From: Ambrosia x helenae | Taxonomy: Eukaryota > Streptophyta > Magnoliopsida > Asterales > Asteraceae | Direction: 5' to 3' | Length of the DNA: 64,000 nucleotides | NCBI GenBank assembly: GCA_030844895.1 | Contig: CM061228.1 | Coordinates: 139,984,444-140,048,443, forward strand | Part shown: positions 33,482-45,100 of the stretch, in pieces | Layout of the letters: each line of letters opens with the position of its first letter | Position numbering within the stretch: position 1 is the first letter of the stretch | Notes under the pieces: generated by a model | What the model was told of the DNA's origin: nothing | The model's input: only the letters and a program-made list of their open reading frames with translations | Database searches by the model: none | Made by a program: the position numbers and the translations under genes

Positions 33482-33512
33482 CTAGTGGTTCATCCTTGCG
33501 TTACCGCGAGGT
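33482..33512 (-). mobile_element. Degenerate Helitron-like 3' end
   Basis: On the minus strand CCTCGCGGTAACGCAAGG (weak hairpin) is followed by ATGAACCA and CTAG, then T. The body would lie to the right and is interrupted by the LINE. Weaker than the ends at 23139 and 30145. Confidence 0.4.
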
Positions 33513-33754
33513 TTAAATAAGATCAAATGATAAACTAAATTAAAACATAAGTTACTTATTTAAGGTGATTGATAAAGTTCACATCCCATTAATTAAGGCA
33601 TGTCTAGCTACGGACATATCATTTTAGGAAAACTTATACAATTATAACAATAGAAGTTTATCGAATATTAACAACTAATTTTTTTTTTGAAAGGCAAATT
33701 TCATTAAACAACACAAACAGGATCTCCAAGACGAAGATCCAAACACCCAAAACG

Positions 33755-36700
33755 TTACGTTACATCAAAATCAAAAGATTGCCAATCCTTCCATCCCATT
33801 AAACCCTTCTTAGATCTACTAGAAAACCAAACATATCCTATAGCTTTTATATCGGCCACCAAATTAACAATATTCCAAGTAGTGTCTTGAAATATCTTCT
33901 CGTTTCTCGCCTTCCAAATTCGCCAACAAGTAATAATCATTATCCCATAAATCACCTTTTTCTTCCGTAGAGGCCAAGAAGTATCCTGCAAAATATCAAG
34001 TCTCGAGAAGAAGAATAAGGGTGGCAGTTTTAACCATGCCGCTATACCTTGCCAAATACCAATCACCAAGCCACATCCCGTGAATAGATGATCCACCGAC
34101 TCCTCCTGGTCTTCACAAAAATTACATAACACACTTCCACAATCAATGTTTCTTCTTCGTAGCGCGACCTTTGTTGGAATCCTATCTCGAAGCATTCTCC
34201 ACATAAAAATATTGCACTTCTTCGGCACCCAGGCACACCATTCAAAAACGTTGACCATCTGAAACGAACACTCTTCATCAAGCCACTTCTTAACTTCTTG
34301 CACAGAGAAACCGTTGTTCGAGCCATAATCCCAATACCACGAATCGCGTCTGTCTTCCAGATTATACCCGAACAACATGGCACAACATTCAAAAAGTTGA
34401 TGCACTTCATTGACCGAGTTAGGGATTCTTCTCCAATCCCAGCTAAGATGCATCCCGCTCCCAGAGTCCACAAGGCGATCCCGAACCTTGCAGTATTTAT
34501 TCTTCTCTATTCTAAACAAATCCGGAACAAGCGTTTTAGCGGAACACGACTAACCCAAGGATCCACCCAAAACATAATATCTGCCCCGTTCCCCACACGA
34601 CCTCTAATCAAGTCCATACAGCCGTAATCACCAATTCTCATCCGCATAGCACATTTGATGATATTAACCCAAGTACCGGTATAGATAATATTATGAGGAT
34701 ATGCCTCCCATCTTCGAGTAGAGCCATGTATGACGTCCACAACTCTTCTCCACAATGCATTATTTTCATGCCTATACCTCCATAACCATTTAACCAAGAG
34801 CGCTTTGTTACAATCTTCTAACTTCCGAATACCCAATCCCCCATACTTTACCGGCTTAGTAACCTCCTCCCAGCAAACCCAGTGGAGCTTCCTACCATCA
34901 CTATTACCTCCCCAAAGGAATTTCTTAATAAGACCTTCCAACATATTTATCACACCAATAGGAGCTTTAAACAAAGAAAAATAATATGACGGAAGACTAA
35001 CCAATACCGATTTGATCAATGTCAATCTACCGCCAATCGACAATGTTTTAGACTTCCACCGGGATAATCTACTTTTGACCACATTTACCACCGGCTCCCA
35101 GCTATTTATTCTGTTCATGTTTGAACCAACCTTTATCCCAAGGTAGGAAAAAGGCGTGGTCCCCATTTGACATCCCAACTCAATCGCCTTTGTACCCACT
35201 TCTTCAACACTTTTACCCACCCCATATAAGGTGGATTTATGGATATTAATCTTTAAACCTGAACACATATGGAAAATGCGAAGGATACGTCTTAAACACA
35301 CCAAATTACTATCCGACCATTCCCCCATAACCATGGCATCATCCGCATATAGAAAATGAGAAACCACAAGACCACCATTATCAAAACCAACACCCCTAAA
35401 AGCACCCACATCACACGCCTTTTTATAAGACCCGAGAAAGCCTCCATCACCATAATAAATAAAAAAGGAGATAAAGGATCGCCCTGACGAATACCTTTCT
35501 CACAGTTAAATTCATACGTCGGGGAACCATTCACCAAAACCGAAGATCGAGCCGATTTAAGAATACCATCAATCCACCTACACCATAATTCTGGAAAACC
35601 CATTTGCCTCATAACAGAAATTAAAAAAGCCCAATTAACATTATCATAAGCTTTAGCAAAATCAATTTTAAACAGGAACAACTCAGCTCCCGATCTTTTG
35701 GACCACGAAAGAACTTCGCTAATCAACAAAGGACTATCCAGAATGTACCTGCCCGCTACAAACGCCGATTGAGTTTCATTAATAATGGAATCCATAACTG
35801 GCTTCAACCTGTTCGCCAAAACCTTCGATATAACTTTACTGATCACACCAATTAGATTAATTGGACGATATTCCTCCAACTTCACCGGATCTTTTACTTT
35901 AGGCACCAAGTAATAAAAGACGAGGAAACTCCACGACTAATCGTTCCTGTAGCAGCAAACAAATTCAAAATATCCATAAAATCTGACGAAAAACGATCCC
36001 AGTACCTTTTGATAAACCGAAAATTAAAACCGTCCGGGCCAGGAGCTTTATCACTACCGCATTGAAAAACGGCATCCTTTACTTCCTTCTCGTGAAAAGG
36101 TCTAATTATATCCGCAGCCTGATCTTGATTCAACACTTTTAGATCATAACATGACAATAATGGACGACGCGGACAAGATTCCACAAACTTATCTCTATAA
36201 TATTGCAATACATGTTTCTTTATCTCGAGCGGATCCTGGATCCAGCGATCACCCACATGAAAACCCAAGATGGAATTAGAAATTCTCCTATTATTGATAG
36301 AGCCATGAAAAAAACGTGTGTTTTCGTCACCCTCGCTCGCCCATTTGACTCTAGACTTCTGTTTCAAGTCTTTAAGTTTATAATACTCCACTTGCTTAAT
36401 TCTTTTTTTAGCTTCTTCCAATACCCAAACCTCTTCTTCCACAAGATCTCTACCATCTAGGATAACCTCTAACTCGTTAACCTCATTACGAAGAGTATCA
36501 ATCTCCGCCGATTCGTTAGCGTACATCCTATTCTTCCACATATTAATTTTGGATCTCAACATTCTAAATTTCTGCATAAGAACAATATCCGGAAGACCTG
36601 TGCAACTAAAATCATCAAGCGCACCATTGATAAGATCATCAAAATCTTGTCGATCAAGCCACGAATTAAAGAATTTAAAACGGTTTTGCTCCAAAATTAC

Positions 36701-37392
36701 TCGAACCAATTTTCAGCAGTAAAGGAAAATGATCCGACCCATCGCGCTCGAGAACCCGGTACACAGCATTCGGCCACGAATTATAAAAAGACCAATCAAT
36801 AAAAACTCTATCAATTCTACTCAGCTTGAAGTTAGCCGAATAAGTGAACTTCCTCCCTTTAAGACCAAACTCAAACAACTCGGCCTCATCCAAAAAACTA
36901 TTAAACTCCCTAGAATCCACCACGTCAAACCTGGAATTTCGGCGCTCATCCCGATCTCTCACGCTATTAAAATCCCCAGCCACAACCCATAACCCATCAC
37001 CATTCGCCTTCAACGAGATCAACAAGTCCCATACTCGTCTTTTATCAATAATTCTCTGAGGACAATAAACATTAACAATGGACAGTTTGGAGTTATCATT
37101 CTTCAAACGACCCGAGACAACAAGCACATTACGATCCTTTAACACATCTTCTTTAACGAACATTTTCGGTTCCAAATGGTGAGTAAACCACCTGAACGCC
37201 CTGTAGCATCCACAAACTCAAATTCAAAATCACCCGAACCCCAGAAATTACCCACATTAATAGAATCCAAGGAAGCGAATTGCGTCTCTTGAATCAAAAT
37301 AGCCCCCACCTCGTTCTCCTTTTTAATTTTCTACACCAGGACCCCTTACCCTCCTGCCCAATCCCTCTAACATTCCAAGAGAGGAGATTCAT
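33755..37392 (-). pseudogene. LINE ORF2: endonuclease, reverse transcriptase and zf-RVT, frameshifted
   Basis: The start ATG (37390-37392) overlaps the ORF1 stop. Pieces in order on the minus strand: an apurinic-type endonuclease beginning LLSWNVRGIG and continuing with VAGDFNSVRDRDER and RIDRVFIDW, and SDHFPLLL (36675-37175); a linker with GPDGFNFRF (35894-36709); a reverse transcriptase with FKIDFAKAYDNVNW and the catalytic block HFLYADDAMVMG (34507-35909); and a C-terminal zf-RVT domain CNIFMWRMLRDRIPT with a Cys/His cluster (33755-34519). The frame changes near 37330, 37160, 36690, 35900, 35400 and 34510. The protein would nick target DNA and reverse-transcribe element RNA; in this state it cannot. 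Confidence 0.85.
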
Positions 37393-39104
37393 TTAATCAC
37401 AACTTGAGAGCCTTCTTCCATAACCTCCTTAGTCACCAAATCACCAAAAGTATCAAACTGTACAACTCCAAGAGTCGTACCCAGCTTGACCGTTGCGCTA
37501 ACTTCCTCATCAATCCCATCCTGGTTTACCTCGGCTTGTATATTATTCTCAACTCCATCATCTTCCACCATCACGTCCCCCATGCACACCTCGTCATCAA
37601 TATTTTCATTTCCGCTTAAAGCGTAAATGAATCTATCAACATCAAATAAATCCTCTCCTTCTCTAGGTCTTTTCTTTGGCCTTTCCTGATCCGTTGGAGA
37701 CGGAGATTTTTGAGCTCTCGCCTTCTTACGGTATCCTCTATTCTTCTTAGTTTTACAGCATGCCGCATCTTTATCATTCCCATCATAACCTACATCACAA
37801 GTGTACCCAACCCCGTCTAGTTGCTCCTCCACATTCCTTTTAGGATCCGTATAAGAATCAACTAAAACCACCGGACTAGCAACCTGATCCTTCAAACATA
37901 CATTATCCGACTCATGCTCCATACCATTATTACCCCACCATACTTTCCTCGGGACACTTCTTTTTTCAGATTCTTCATATCCCGAACAATCATCGATACA
38001 TTCCGGGATCCAATCACCCAGCTCTTCTTCTACCCAGACCTGAAACGCATCATTGTTCCAATTGACCTGAATCAATTCATTAACCCTCGGCACCATACCA
38101 CGAATAACACCTATCAACACGTAGGACAAATCCACAGTAGCTTCATCACACTCCGGAAGTTGTATCACATCGCCAAATTTACTACCAATATCCTGGAACA
38201 CGCGTTCGTCATATAAACTTAAAGGAAGCCCGTGAATCTTAAGCCAAGCGATACGTTCACCACGAATGATCTGTCCCTCCCAACCTTCCAAACTATCAAA
38301 ACATACCCGCCAAACAGACGAGGCCTCCACAAACGCTTCCCTACACGTAGAAGACTCAAACAAGAGAATCACCCACAGACCACCCATGTATCTAATGCCC
38401 ACCCTAACATGGCCAAGCAAGTTTAACCAAACCCGAAGCTTGGATAATTTTTTCAGATCAGACACACGACCCACAGCCCCACATCCTTCCCATAACATTC
38501 CACCTTTGACAGCTGCGTTGATACTGATCTTCATATCATTCTTTGGACGAGTAATATTTAGTAAAGAATCCCTAAATGATCTTCCTTCCCCATTAATCAC
38601 TCCTGCATTATTATCTTCAAGACCAACATCAACTCTTCCACTACCCTTTTCCACCTCATGCTCCGTAACACCATTCCGTGATGGAACCTCATGCTCCTTA
38701 ACATCATTCCGTGATGGAACCCATTGTTTCTCCCCCTTCCTAACAACTCTCTCCCCATCCACGAAACGGGCCAGAACAACGAAAATCTTATACGAACCTA
38801 TCCATACATCCTTCATCGATGTCTCTAACTCATACGGATCAATAACATTGACAAAGGAAACAAAGCCAAATCGTTTGCCCAATTTATCAAACTTACGTGC
38901 AATATAAGTACCTTTGATTGCTCCAAACCCTTTGAATACCTTCACCAAATCAGCAGACGAACAACCCTCAGGAAGGTTTGAGACAAAGAATTTCGTAACC
39001 CTATCTTCAGTATGGTTCAGCCGCGCCCCTTGATCAGACCTTCTACCCTTCCTACCCGGAGCATCGTACCAAGTGTCGACCTTGTACTTCTCCCTACCCG
39101 CCAT
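37389..39104 (-). CDS. LINE ORF1: RRM and DUF4283 RNA-binding protein, intact
   Basis: 571 codons without interruption. An RNA-recognition motif near residues 38-110 shows RNP2-like FFVSNLP and RNP1-like KRFGFVSF. A DUF4283-type region follows at about residues 225-345 (WLKIHGLPLSLYDERVF). Near residue 500 there is a basic, Lys/Arg-rich stretch (KKNRGYRKKARAQKS, RPKKRPREGE) resembling a nuclear signal, then an acidic C-terminus. I see no CCHC knuckle. In plant L1-like elements this protein packages element RNA. Its stop codon TGA overlaps the ATG of ORF2, consistent with re-initiation. Confidence 0.85.
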   Translation of the reverse strand: MAGREKYKVDTWYDAPGRKGRRSDQGARLNHTEDRVTKFFVSNLPEGCSSADLVKVFKGFGAIKGTYIARKFDKLGKRFGFVSFVNVIDPYELETSMKDVWIGSYKIFVVLARFVDGERVVRKGEKQWVPSRNDVKEHEVPSRNGVTEHEVEKGSGRVDVGLEDNNAGVINGEGRSFRDSLLNITRPKNDMKISINAAVKGGMLWEGCGAVGRVSDLKKLSKLRVWLNLLGHVRVGIRYMGGLWVILLFESSTCREAFVEASSVWRVCFDSLEGWEGQIIRGERIAWLKIHGLPLSLYDERVFQDIGSKFGDVIQLPECDEATVDLSYVLIGVIRGMVPRVNELIQVNWNNDAFQVWVEEELGDWIPECIDDCSGYEESEKRSVPRKVWWGNNGMEHESDNVCLKDQVASPVVLVDSYTDPKRNVEEQLDGVGYTCDVGYDGNDKDAACCKTKKNRGYRKKARAQKSPSPTDQERPKKRPREGEDLFDVDRFIYALSGNENIDDEVCMGDVMVEDDGVENNIQAEVNQDGIDEEVSATVKLGTTLGVVQFDTFGDLVTKEVMEEGSQVVIK

Positions 39105-39252
39105 GATCGCCGGAAAAAAACCTTTACGTCGCGCCGCTAATCGCCTCCTAAAAGTTCGGAGGTATTAGGGTTTTTTTGGTTATGTTTACATATGTTATAA
39201 AGATATATGTTAAAACTTAAAACTACTTTATTATGAATATTAACAACTAATT

Positions 39253-40125
39253 AGGTAATAAAATTTGATTAATTATATTAAAATTTACTTACGTACTATA
39301 GCTACAGCTTGGGACCTTTATTAATTCAAACCTGCTTATCATGCCAAAGTGAAACTTAAAAAATGAGATTTCAACCACAAAGAAAAGAGAATGCAATAAA
39401 ATGTTATATTAAATTTTTTTATTAGTATATTACCTTAAGGAGCAATAATCTTAGACTGCCAAAAGAACTCCTCAGATTGCAACAGTTTTTTTCCTTAACC
39501 TCTATAATTTTGCTAGTAAGGAAAATTGTCCATACAATTTAGAAGCTACCCAAAAGATTTTTGTATTTATATAAAAAAAAACATGTTTTAATTGTAGTTT
39601 TGTTATCATATTTATTGTACTTTATCATGAAAGTAACAAAAAATTGTTGGTGGGTTAAACCAGCCCAAAACGTTACGCTATTTGTCATGTTACCAACCGG
39701 AAAAACTCGCCTATTTTGATAACTAAAATTTCAAAAACATTTTTAAGTTCAAACTATGAAGATCATTATGATATTTGTAACAATAATATATTAATTCACG
39801 AAGAGCAATTAAGTATAAACAAAAGAATTAACATCAAAAACAACAATTATGAGGTTTTATGCACTAAGATTACACTCTAAGAGGCTTTCAACCTGGTTGA
39901 CACGTTCCTGCTGAGTTAAATTTCATGAATTTTACCCACTTGAACCATTCGATATAATGCATGAGCCCCAATCAGCCATTTGAAAATGATGTGTCGACTG
40001 TCGATATTGAATCTCTAAAAGAGAATTTGATGGGGCAAAATTTTAAGATGATAGCTAAAGCTAGCAGTGCAAGATACTAAAAATAAATGCTCGACAATAG
40101 TTGGGACTTTAGATGCATGCTTTAC
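39253..40125. other. Intergenic, no gene recognised
   Basis: AT-rich. I searched the minus strand for further pullulanase exons downstream of the pair at 40126-40310 and found none that I could support. Confidence 0.4.
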
Positions 40126-40310
40126 CTTCTGCCCATCACAGTTTGTTAGCACAAAATCCTTTAGGTTTGCAGCCATCCTAACCTACAAAAGTTAAACTTG
40201 TGAATAATTGAAAACAAAGCATACCAAATGTATAATAGAAATAAGGTATGGTCTCTTACCATGATACTTTTCTTAATATGACCCATAAGATCAAATCGGA
40301 AACCATCAAT
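40126..40310 (-). pseudogene. PU1: Two isolated exons of a pullulanase/limit dextrinase gene
   Basis: Exon 40260-40310 (51 nt, AG/GT borders) encodes IDGFRFDLMGHIKKSIM, the family-13 glycoside hydrolase block holding the catalytic nucleophile Asp in GFRFDLMGH. Exon 40126-40182 (57 nt, AG/GT borders) encodes VRMAANLKDFVLTN then CDGQK, which also matches plant pullulanase but normally lies about 100 residues further on. The exons between them are absent: only a 77-bp spacer remains. Upstream and downstream exons were not found. Plant pullulanase debranches starch in plastids; this copy is a deletion relic or a captured fragment. Confidence 0.7.
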
Positions 40311-40838
40311 CTGTAAGAGATCCATGTAATTGCTAATTTTCTTAATATGATGCCTAGAACTTATTTTATTCGAGAATAAAAAAGTCAAAAAAATAACTTT
40401 CCGGTGCAAAGAATGCGCATCACGGTAAAATTTACATATAACTCCTTTTGTTAACAAACTATAAGCAAATGTTGTAGAAGCATAGCAAAATACAACAATT
40501 CAAACAAAAAATAGTAGACATAACAAGTGGTAGAAGCATGGCAAAAAAAAAAAAAAAAAAACAATAATAAACACAAAAAACTGTAGACACAACTAAATAG
40601 TTCCCTATAAAACGTCAACACATGATAGAAATATTAGAACCTACATCAACATTAAATCACAAAGACTTGGTTACCTGTTAAGTAAACATGAGGCCTCATG
40701 GAGAAAGCATGCACATAGAAGAGGAATGGAAGCCATTGAGTAACAAATTCTTCTTCAAATGCCTTGAAAAATTAATAGACATGAATGAAAAATTAGTGTT
40801 TAGGGAAAAGAACAATCATAATTTGATCAAAGAACATT
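40311..40838. other. Intergenic, no supported exon
   Basis: AT-rich with an A-run at about 40543-40562. The frame at 40688-40840 was considered as a further exon on either strand but matches nothing I know. Confidence 0.35.
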
Positions 40839-40848
40839 ATGCTCTAAG

Positions 40849-41161
40849 TTTTTTTTTTTTTTCGCGAACAACTGTGTGGCAACCACCCTTGCGGGGCGCC
40901 GTGCCGAAGAATCGACTACTCGACCTCCAGCAGCCCCCGCCTTCTCCCAATGCGCGGAAACCCGAGTCCCACCCGCCCGAAGGCACGACAGTGTTATAGA
41001 ACTCGGTAAAACCTCGCCGCCCATCAGATTCGAACCGGCGCCACCCGTATTCGATCTTCACCCGGATACCAAACCATAATGTTGGAAGTGGGAATTGAAC
41101 CCTTGATCACCTAAGTGAACATAAGGCCTCTCCACCACTCCACCACTATGGATGGATACAC
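40849..41161 (-). mobile_element. tRNA-like SINE or composite, 11-bp TSD
   Basis: The T-run at 40849-40862 is the poly(A) tail on the minus strand. The head at the other end reads TAGTGGTGGAGTGG...GATCAAGGGTTCAATTCCCAC, the same A/B-box head as the 17485-17891 copy. Direct repeats TATGCTCTAAG (40838-40848) and TATACTCTAAG (41162-41172) differ at one base. The internal GC-rich part produces three spurious frames. Confidence 0.8.
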
Positions 41162-41172
41162 TATACTCTAAG

Positions 41173-41514
41173 TTAATGTCATTGAAGAGGAGGCACAATA
41201 AATAGAAGGGCAATTGAAGGAGAATGAGATTCAATAATAGTGAATGTCATTGAATTGAGAAACCATTTAATTGAGATACGTTGAAGGGCCTTGAGAAGAA
41301 AACGAAAAGAACAATTTTGGTGACATAAGAGCAAGTATGGAAGAAGTTTTTAGGTTTTAACTATAAACCATTATCAAATTACTATCATGCCCTTAAAAGC
41401 ATCTTAATTGTGACAACTATTCTATTATACCCTTATGAATTAAACTTGATTCAATTGTACATGTTACTTTAATAGTTTGATGCTTGACAAAATTACTATC
41501 TTGTACACCTTTGG
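41173..41514. other. Intergenic, no gene recognised
   Basis: AT-rich with no coding signal. Confidence 0.4.
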
Positions 41515-42028
41515 TACTTAGTGTTTGGTTGTGAAAACGTAACCTCTGAATGGCACCATTTAGAGCTGAATGATTCAGCTACTACCTGATGCTGAATGAA
41601 AAAAATGACTTTTCCTGCCCTACTTTCACCTCTAATCACCACGGCAGCTATAGTCACTATCATTTTAGACCTCAACCTCCATCACCTGTCACTATAAACC
41701 CCGTCGTTTCCTAAGACCACCGGTGACCACGTGCCGGCGTACGGTGGCTCCTCCATTCCCCCTTTCTCCCCCATCGTTTCTCTCTCTCTTCCTCCTCTGT
41801 CTCTTTCTCCGGTTACTCTCTCTCCCTCTATCTCTTTCACTCTCACTCTCACTCTTCTCTGTTGCTTTCTCTCTCTAGAACCGATTTGTGTGGGATTAGG
41901 AAATGAAGTGATAAAGTGGAATTGGGGGTTTGGTGTACTGGTGTTAAATGGTTTTGGAAAATACCATCAACATATTTCAAGGGTCAATGGTCAAATGGGT
42001 TGGGTTATTATTGGTTTTTGATTTTAGA

Positions 42029-42075
<47 letters not shown>

Positions 42076-42240
42076 TAAATATGATTAAAGGGTAAAACAA
42101 TCATTTAACATAGCTATTCAGAGGTACAACCAAACAACACTTAATGGTTCAACACCTTACTGGTTCAGAGTCTCTTACTCATTCAAACCTCTTATTGGTT
42201 CAGCACTTATTAATTCAGCACTTACCAAAGAGCCCATAAT
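41515..42240. repeat. Diverged relative of the 20558-20778 MITE with an inserted segment
   Basis: The left part (GTGTTTGGTTGTGAAAACG..CTGAATGATTCAGC) and right part (CATTCAGAGGTACAACCAAACA..CAGCACTTACCAAAGAGCCC) repeat the CTGAAT/ATTCAG words of the smaller element. Between them lies a CT-rich stretch (41770-41880) and an (AAT)n microsatellite (42030-42072). The 96-codon frame here is Pro/Ser/Leu-rich because of the CT repeat and is not supported. Confidence 0.5.
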
Positions 42241-43045
42241 ATTTCAAGTTATCCATTCATATGCAAATCATAATTTATTAATTAATTGGTGGGTAATAAT
42301 GGAGGGCTATGAAGTGGCTTATAGTAATGGGGGTTTTCACAAAGTTAATGTGGTCATCTAATTCTCTATAAATGGGGGTTACTTGCTGGAAATGATATTA
42401 AGTGTGTATTACACACATATACAATAAACATGATATGTTGTAGAGAAGGGGCAAAAAGGGAAAGAAATGATAAAAAAGAAATTAGACATTTGTGAAGAGT
42501 GTATTCAACTCTCATTTTAAAATTATGTTAAAATTACCTTCTTGGACATTTGGACATGCTCGGTCCTTAATAAGGTAATAGAGATGACTTGAAAACCGGT
42601 ATTTAAAGGTTGACTTGTTGATCTAAATTATAAACTAAAGGTTTAACTTTTAAGGGGTGAAGCAATGTTAATCACTCGAGTCCTCTAATATATATTTTAT
42701 GTTCAAATCTTGCTTACATTGATATTTTGTCTTTTTTTCCCTTGAAAGCCCTATGTTCGGTGTAAGATACATTTTGTTGGACATCGTTAGTAAATGTATA
42801 TGTTCAATCAAATGTCATATTAAATAAAGAAGCTTTTGTTTGTTGGTGAGCTCATGTAAATTTTATATGATAAAATAACATGTTACAAGGGGAAGGGAAG
42901 AAGTATGGGATATGGACATGATTTAAAGACAATTTCATTTAATTATATGATTAACGGAATCAAATTAAGATCATAATTTCATGATTGGTCGGGTAACACA
43001 CATATAAATATCAATAAGAGGATTTGATAAGATGTTTTCACATTT
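42241..43045. other. Intergenic, no gene recognised
   Basis: AT-rich with no motif that I can support. Confidence 0.4.
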
Positions 43046-43055
43046 GCATTATTAG

Positions 43056-43318
43056 TTTTTTTTTTTTTTTTAAAACGGCCAACAAATTAAACCTAGCATT
43101 TTCAGGACACCCTTTCGACAAATTCAAGTACTTTTAAAGGGCCCCGAGTTGTCAAACACTAATTCTGGGGAAAACCAGGTAACCCACCTGCTCGTAGTCA
43201 CGACGATGAAATTACCGGTAAAACCCGTGGCCGTCTGGCTCAAAAACCGAACCCAGGATCTTCGGGTCTTCCATCATTGTCCGTCAATGTCTCTACCGCT
43301 ACATGCAATGGTGTTGAC
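43056..43318 (-). mobile_element. tRNA-like SINE, perfect 10-bp TSD
   Basis: GCATTATTAG is duplicated exactly at 43046-43055 and 43319-43328. The T-run at the left edge is the tail on the minus strand. At the other end the minus strand reads TAGCGGTAGAGACATTGACG and later AGATCCTGGGTTCGGTTT, a tRNA-like A box and B box. It is 263 bp. Confidence 0.8.
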
Positions 43319-43328
43319 GCATTATTAG

Positions 43329-44160
43329 CTATTAAGTTGTGTTTTGAAAATCTAGGTATTGCAAAAATACATAAAAATGAAATAAAATAAAATAATTTGT
43401 AAAAGTTTATTCTCACTATACTTTTGAAGTTGGTAGGTGAAGCGTCGCTAAAAGTCTTGAATCTTTGAGTTGATTGAATCGACTTACCCAACTTGCCCCC
43501 CTCTCCACGTTTGTAAACTAAATAACTTTTGACCCGCAAATTGTAATTAAAAATTTGCGGTTCCAAACCAAAATGCATTACACAAGGCATATAAAAAATC
43601 TTAAGGAAATGTGATAAAACCCCTTGATATATTCCATGTAACATATCCCATTTTGGTAACTCAAGATAACTTTCTAAAGCATGTATATCTCACTTTTGAA
43701 TTAAAGTATCTCGTGGGAATACGAAATCAATAACCTGAAAAGACATAAAGTGGTATGCAAATAACTAAATGTTATTTTCTATGAAAACGAATGGTATTTT
43801 TGTGTAGTAAATATATAGACCAGATGAATTCTTTTTTATTAAACCATTACAATAGTTGGGATGAAGTATAGCAACTCTTCGTCAAAGCATGTAATAGTTA
43901 GGGTCTAACCTAACTACTGCCAGTTAGTTAGATGTGTGGAAATTTCAATCGAACTTCAATTCAATATGGGTATCCGCCACAATCTTTTACGTAACAACAA
44001 CACCCACATACTCTACCACACGGTCCTATTTAGGTTGCACCATGTCGATACGAATACTCTTAAGAACACGACGTAGAGTTTGAACTGTTTGCAATGAGGA
44101 GGACAAATACGCGGACCCTGCATGACGATGTGGACTGAATACTCCTGATTATCGAAGGGC
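43329..44160. other. Intergenic, no gene recognised
   Basis: AT-rich with no coding signal; the frame overlapping 43329-43644 is an extension from the SINE. Confidence 0.4.
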
Positions 44161-45100
44161 TTGATGATGATGATGTGTCATAAACACAAGATCACCAATA
44201 TAATTTGCATGTTTATATTGAAGATATGCAAGTCCATGTAGATGAAGATGAAGTCGAGGCAGTACAAAAAACATCAACAAAATTCCCCAGACATGTGAAA
44301 AGTGAAGTAAACGACCAAAAAATAGCTTTGGCTAAAGCATGGCGTTGTTGCTTCAAAAACATGACAATCGAAAATCAACAATCTATAAATAATTTTTGAA
44401 AATGGGTGCTTAAACATTACAACTAACTCATGAGTGGAAACCAACGATTGGTCCCTCAAGTATCTTCAAAATGGGGCAGTATGAATACAAAAATGACCGA
44501 GTTCAACATTCTTTGAATTCAAGAGGTATTAACTTATGTTTATATTTTTTTTATATATAGGATCGTATACGACCGAATGGACCTAACGATCTATCAGTGA
44601 CAAAAAAGGCGTTGATTAATTACCAAAAAACATTTGGATAGTTTTACTCACGTCGATGCAAGTGAAATTGTACAAAAGCATGAAAAATGAGCAAAGTCCC
44701 GTTAATGGGTGAGGATTCTTATAGCCGTTCTGACAAGAGAAGAAAGCCATCAGAAGCTAACAACTACTACCCATCTACCCAATGATGTCGTCACTAGTCT
44801 TATCCCGGACCTCAATGAAGACAACACGTACACCACCAAGAAAACAAAATCGAAAAGAAAAGAAACCCATTGAGTCGTCTACCATTAACATTTTAGTTGA
44901 TAAACTTGATGCATTTAGATCAACGAAGAAGAGAAGATTAAAAAGTTGGTGGAAGTTAAAATGAGACAAAGTGAACAAGCTATAGCGTTGTTTTCGGATC
45001 AACATGCGGGTTTGAGGCAAAAAAGTGTATGATCCAGACGTTGATATGTTTATGAAACCGCACAAATGAGTGATCGGTCCGATGTTGGAAGTCATTCTTA
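44160..45100 (+). pseudogene. Degenerate Myb-like/NAM-associated ORF1 of a PIF/Harbinger element
   Basis: Broken pieces in several plus-strand frames resemble the family: KIALAKAWRCC near 44320 (normally ALAKAW..ISED), DRVQHSLNSRG near 44495, SFTHVDASEIVQKHEKWAKS near 44640, then a basic linker near 44820-44880. Many stops separate them. A GT..ATATATAG intron-like gap lies at about 44525-44560. It is much older than the relic at 25962. Confidence 0.45.

Larger units (their letters stand above)
33681..39234 (-). mobile_element. Full-length L1-like LINE with 18-bp TSD
   Basis: The element is bounded by the perfect direct repeat GAATATTAACAACTAATT at 33663-33680 and 39235-39252, with its short poly(A) tail next to the left copy. 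It carries an ORF1 at 37389-39104 and an ORF2 at about 33755-37392, overlapping by ATGA. The 5' leader is only about 130 bp. A perfect TSD and an intact ORF1 point to a fairly recent insertion, whereas ORF2 carries about six frame breaks. It inserted into AT-rich intergenic DNA, possibly inside an older Helitron. Confidence 0.9.

Noticed and set aside
33755..37175. LINE ORF2 pieces considered as separate genes
   Set aside because: They follow one another in the fixed order endonuclease, reverse transcriptase, zf-RVT and share overlaps of a few codons at frame breaks.
41731..42021. 96-codon frame starting MPAYGGSS
   Set aside because: It is dominated by a CT-rich microsatellite inside a repeat and has no conserved domain.
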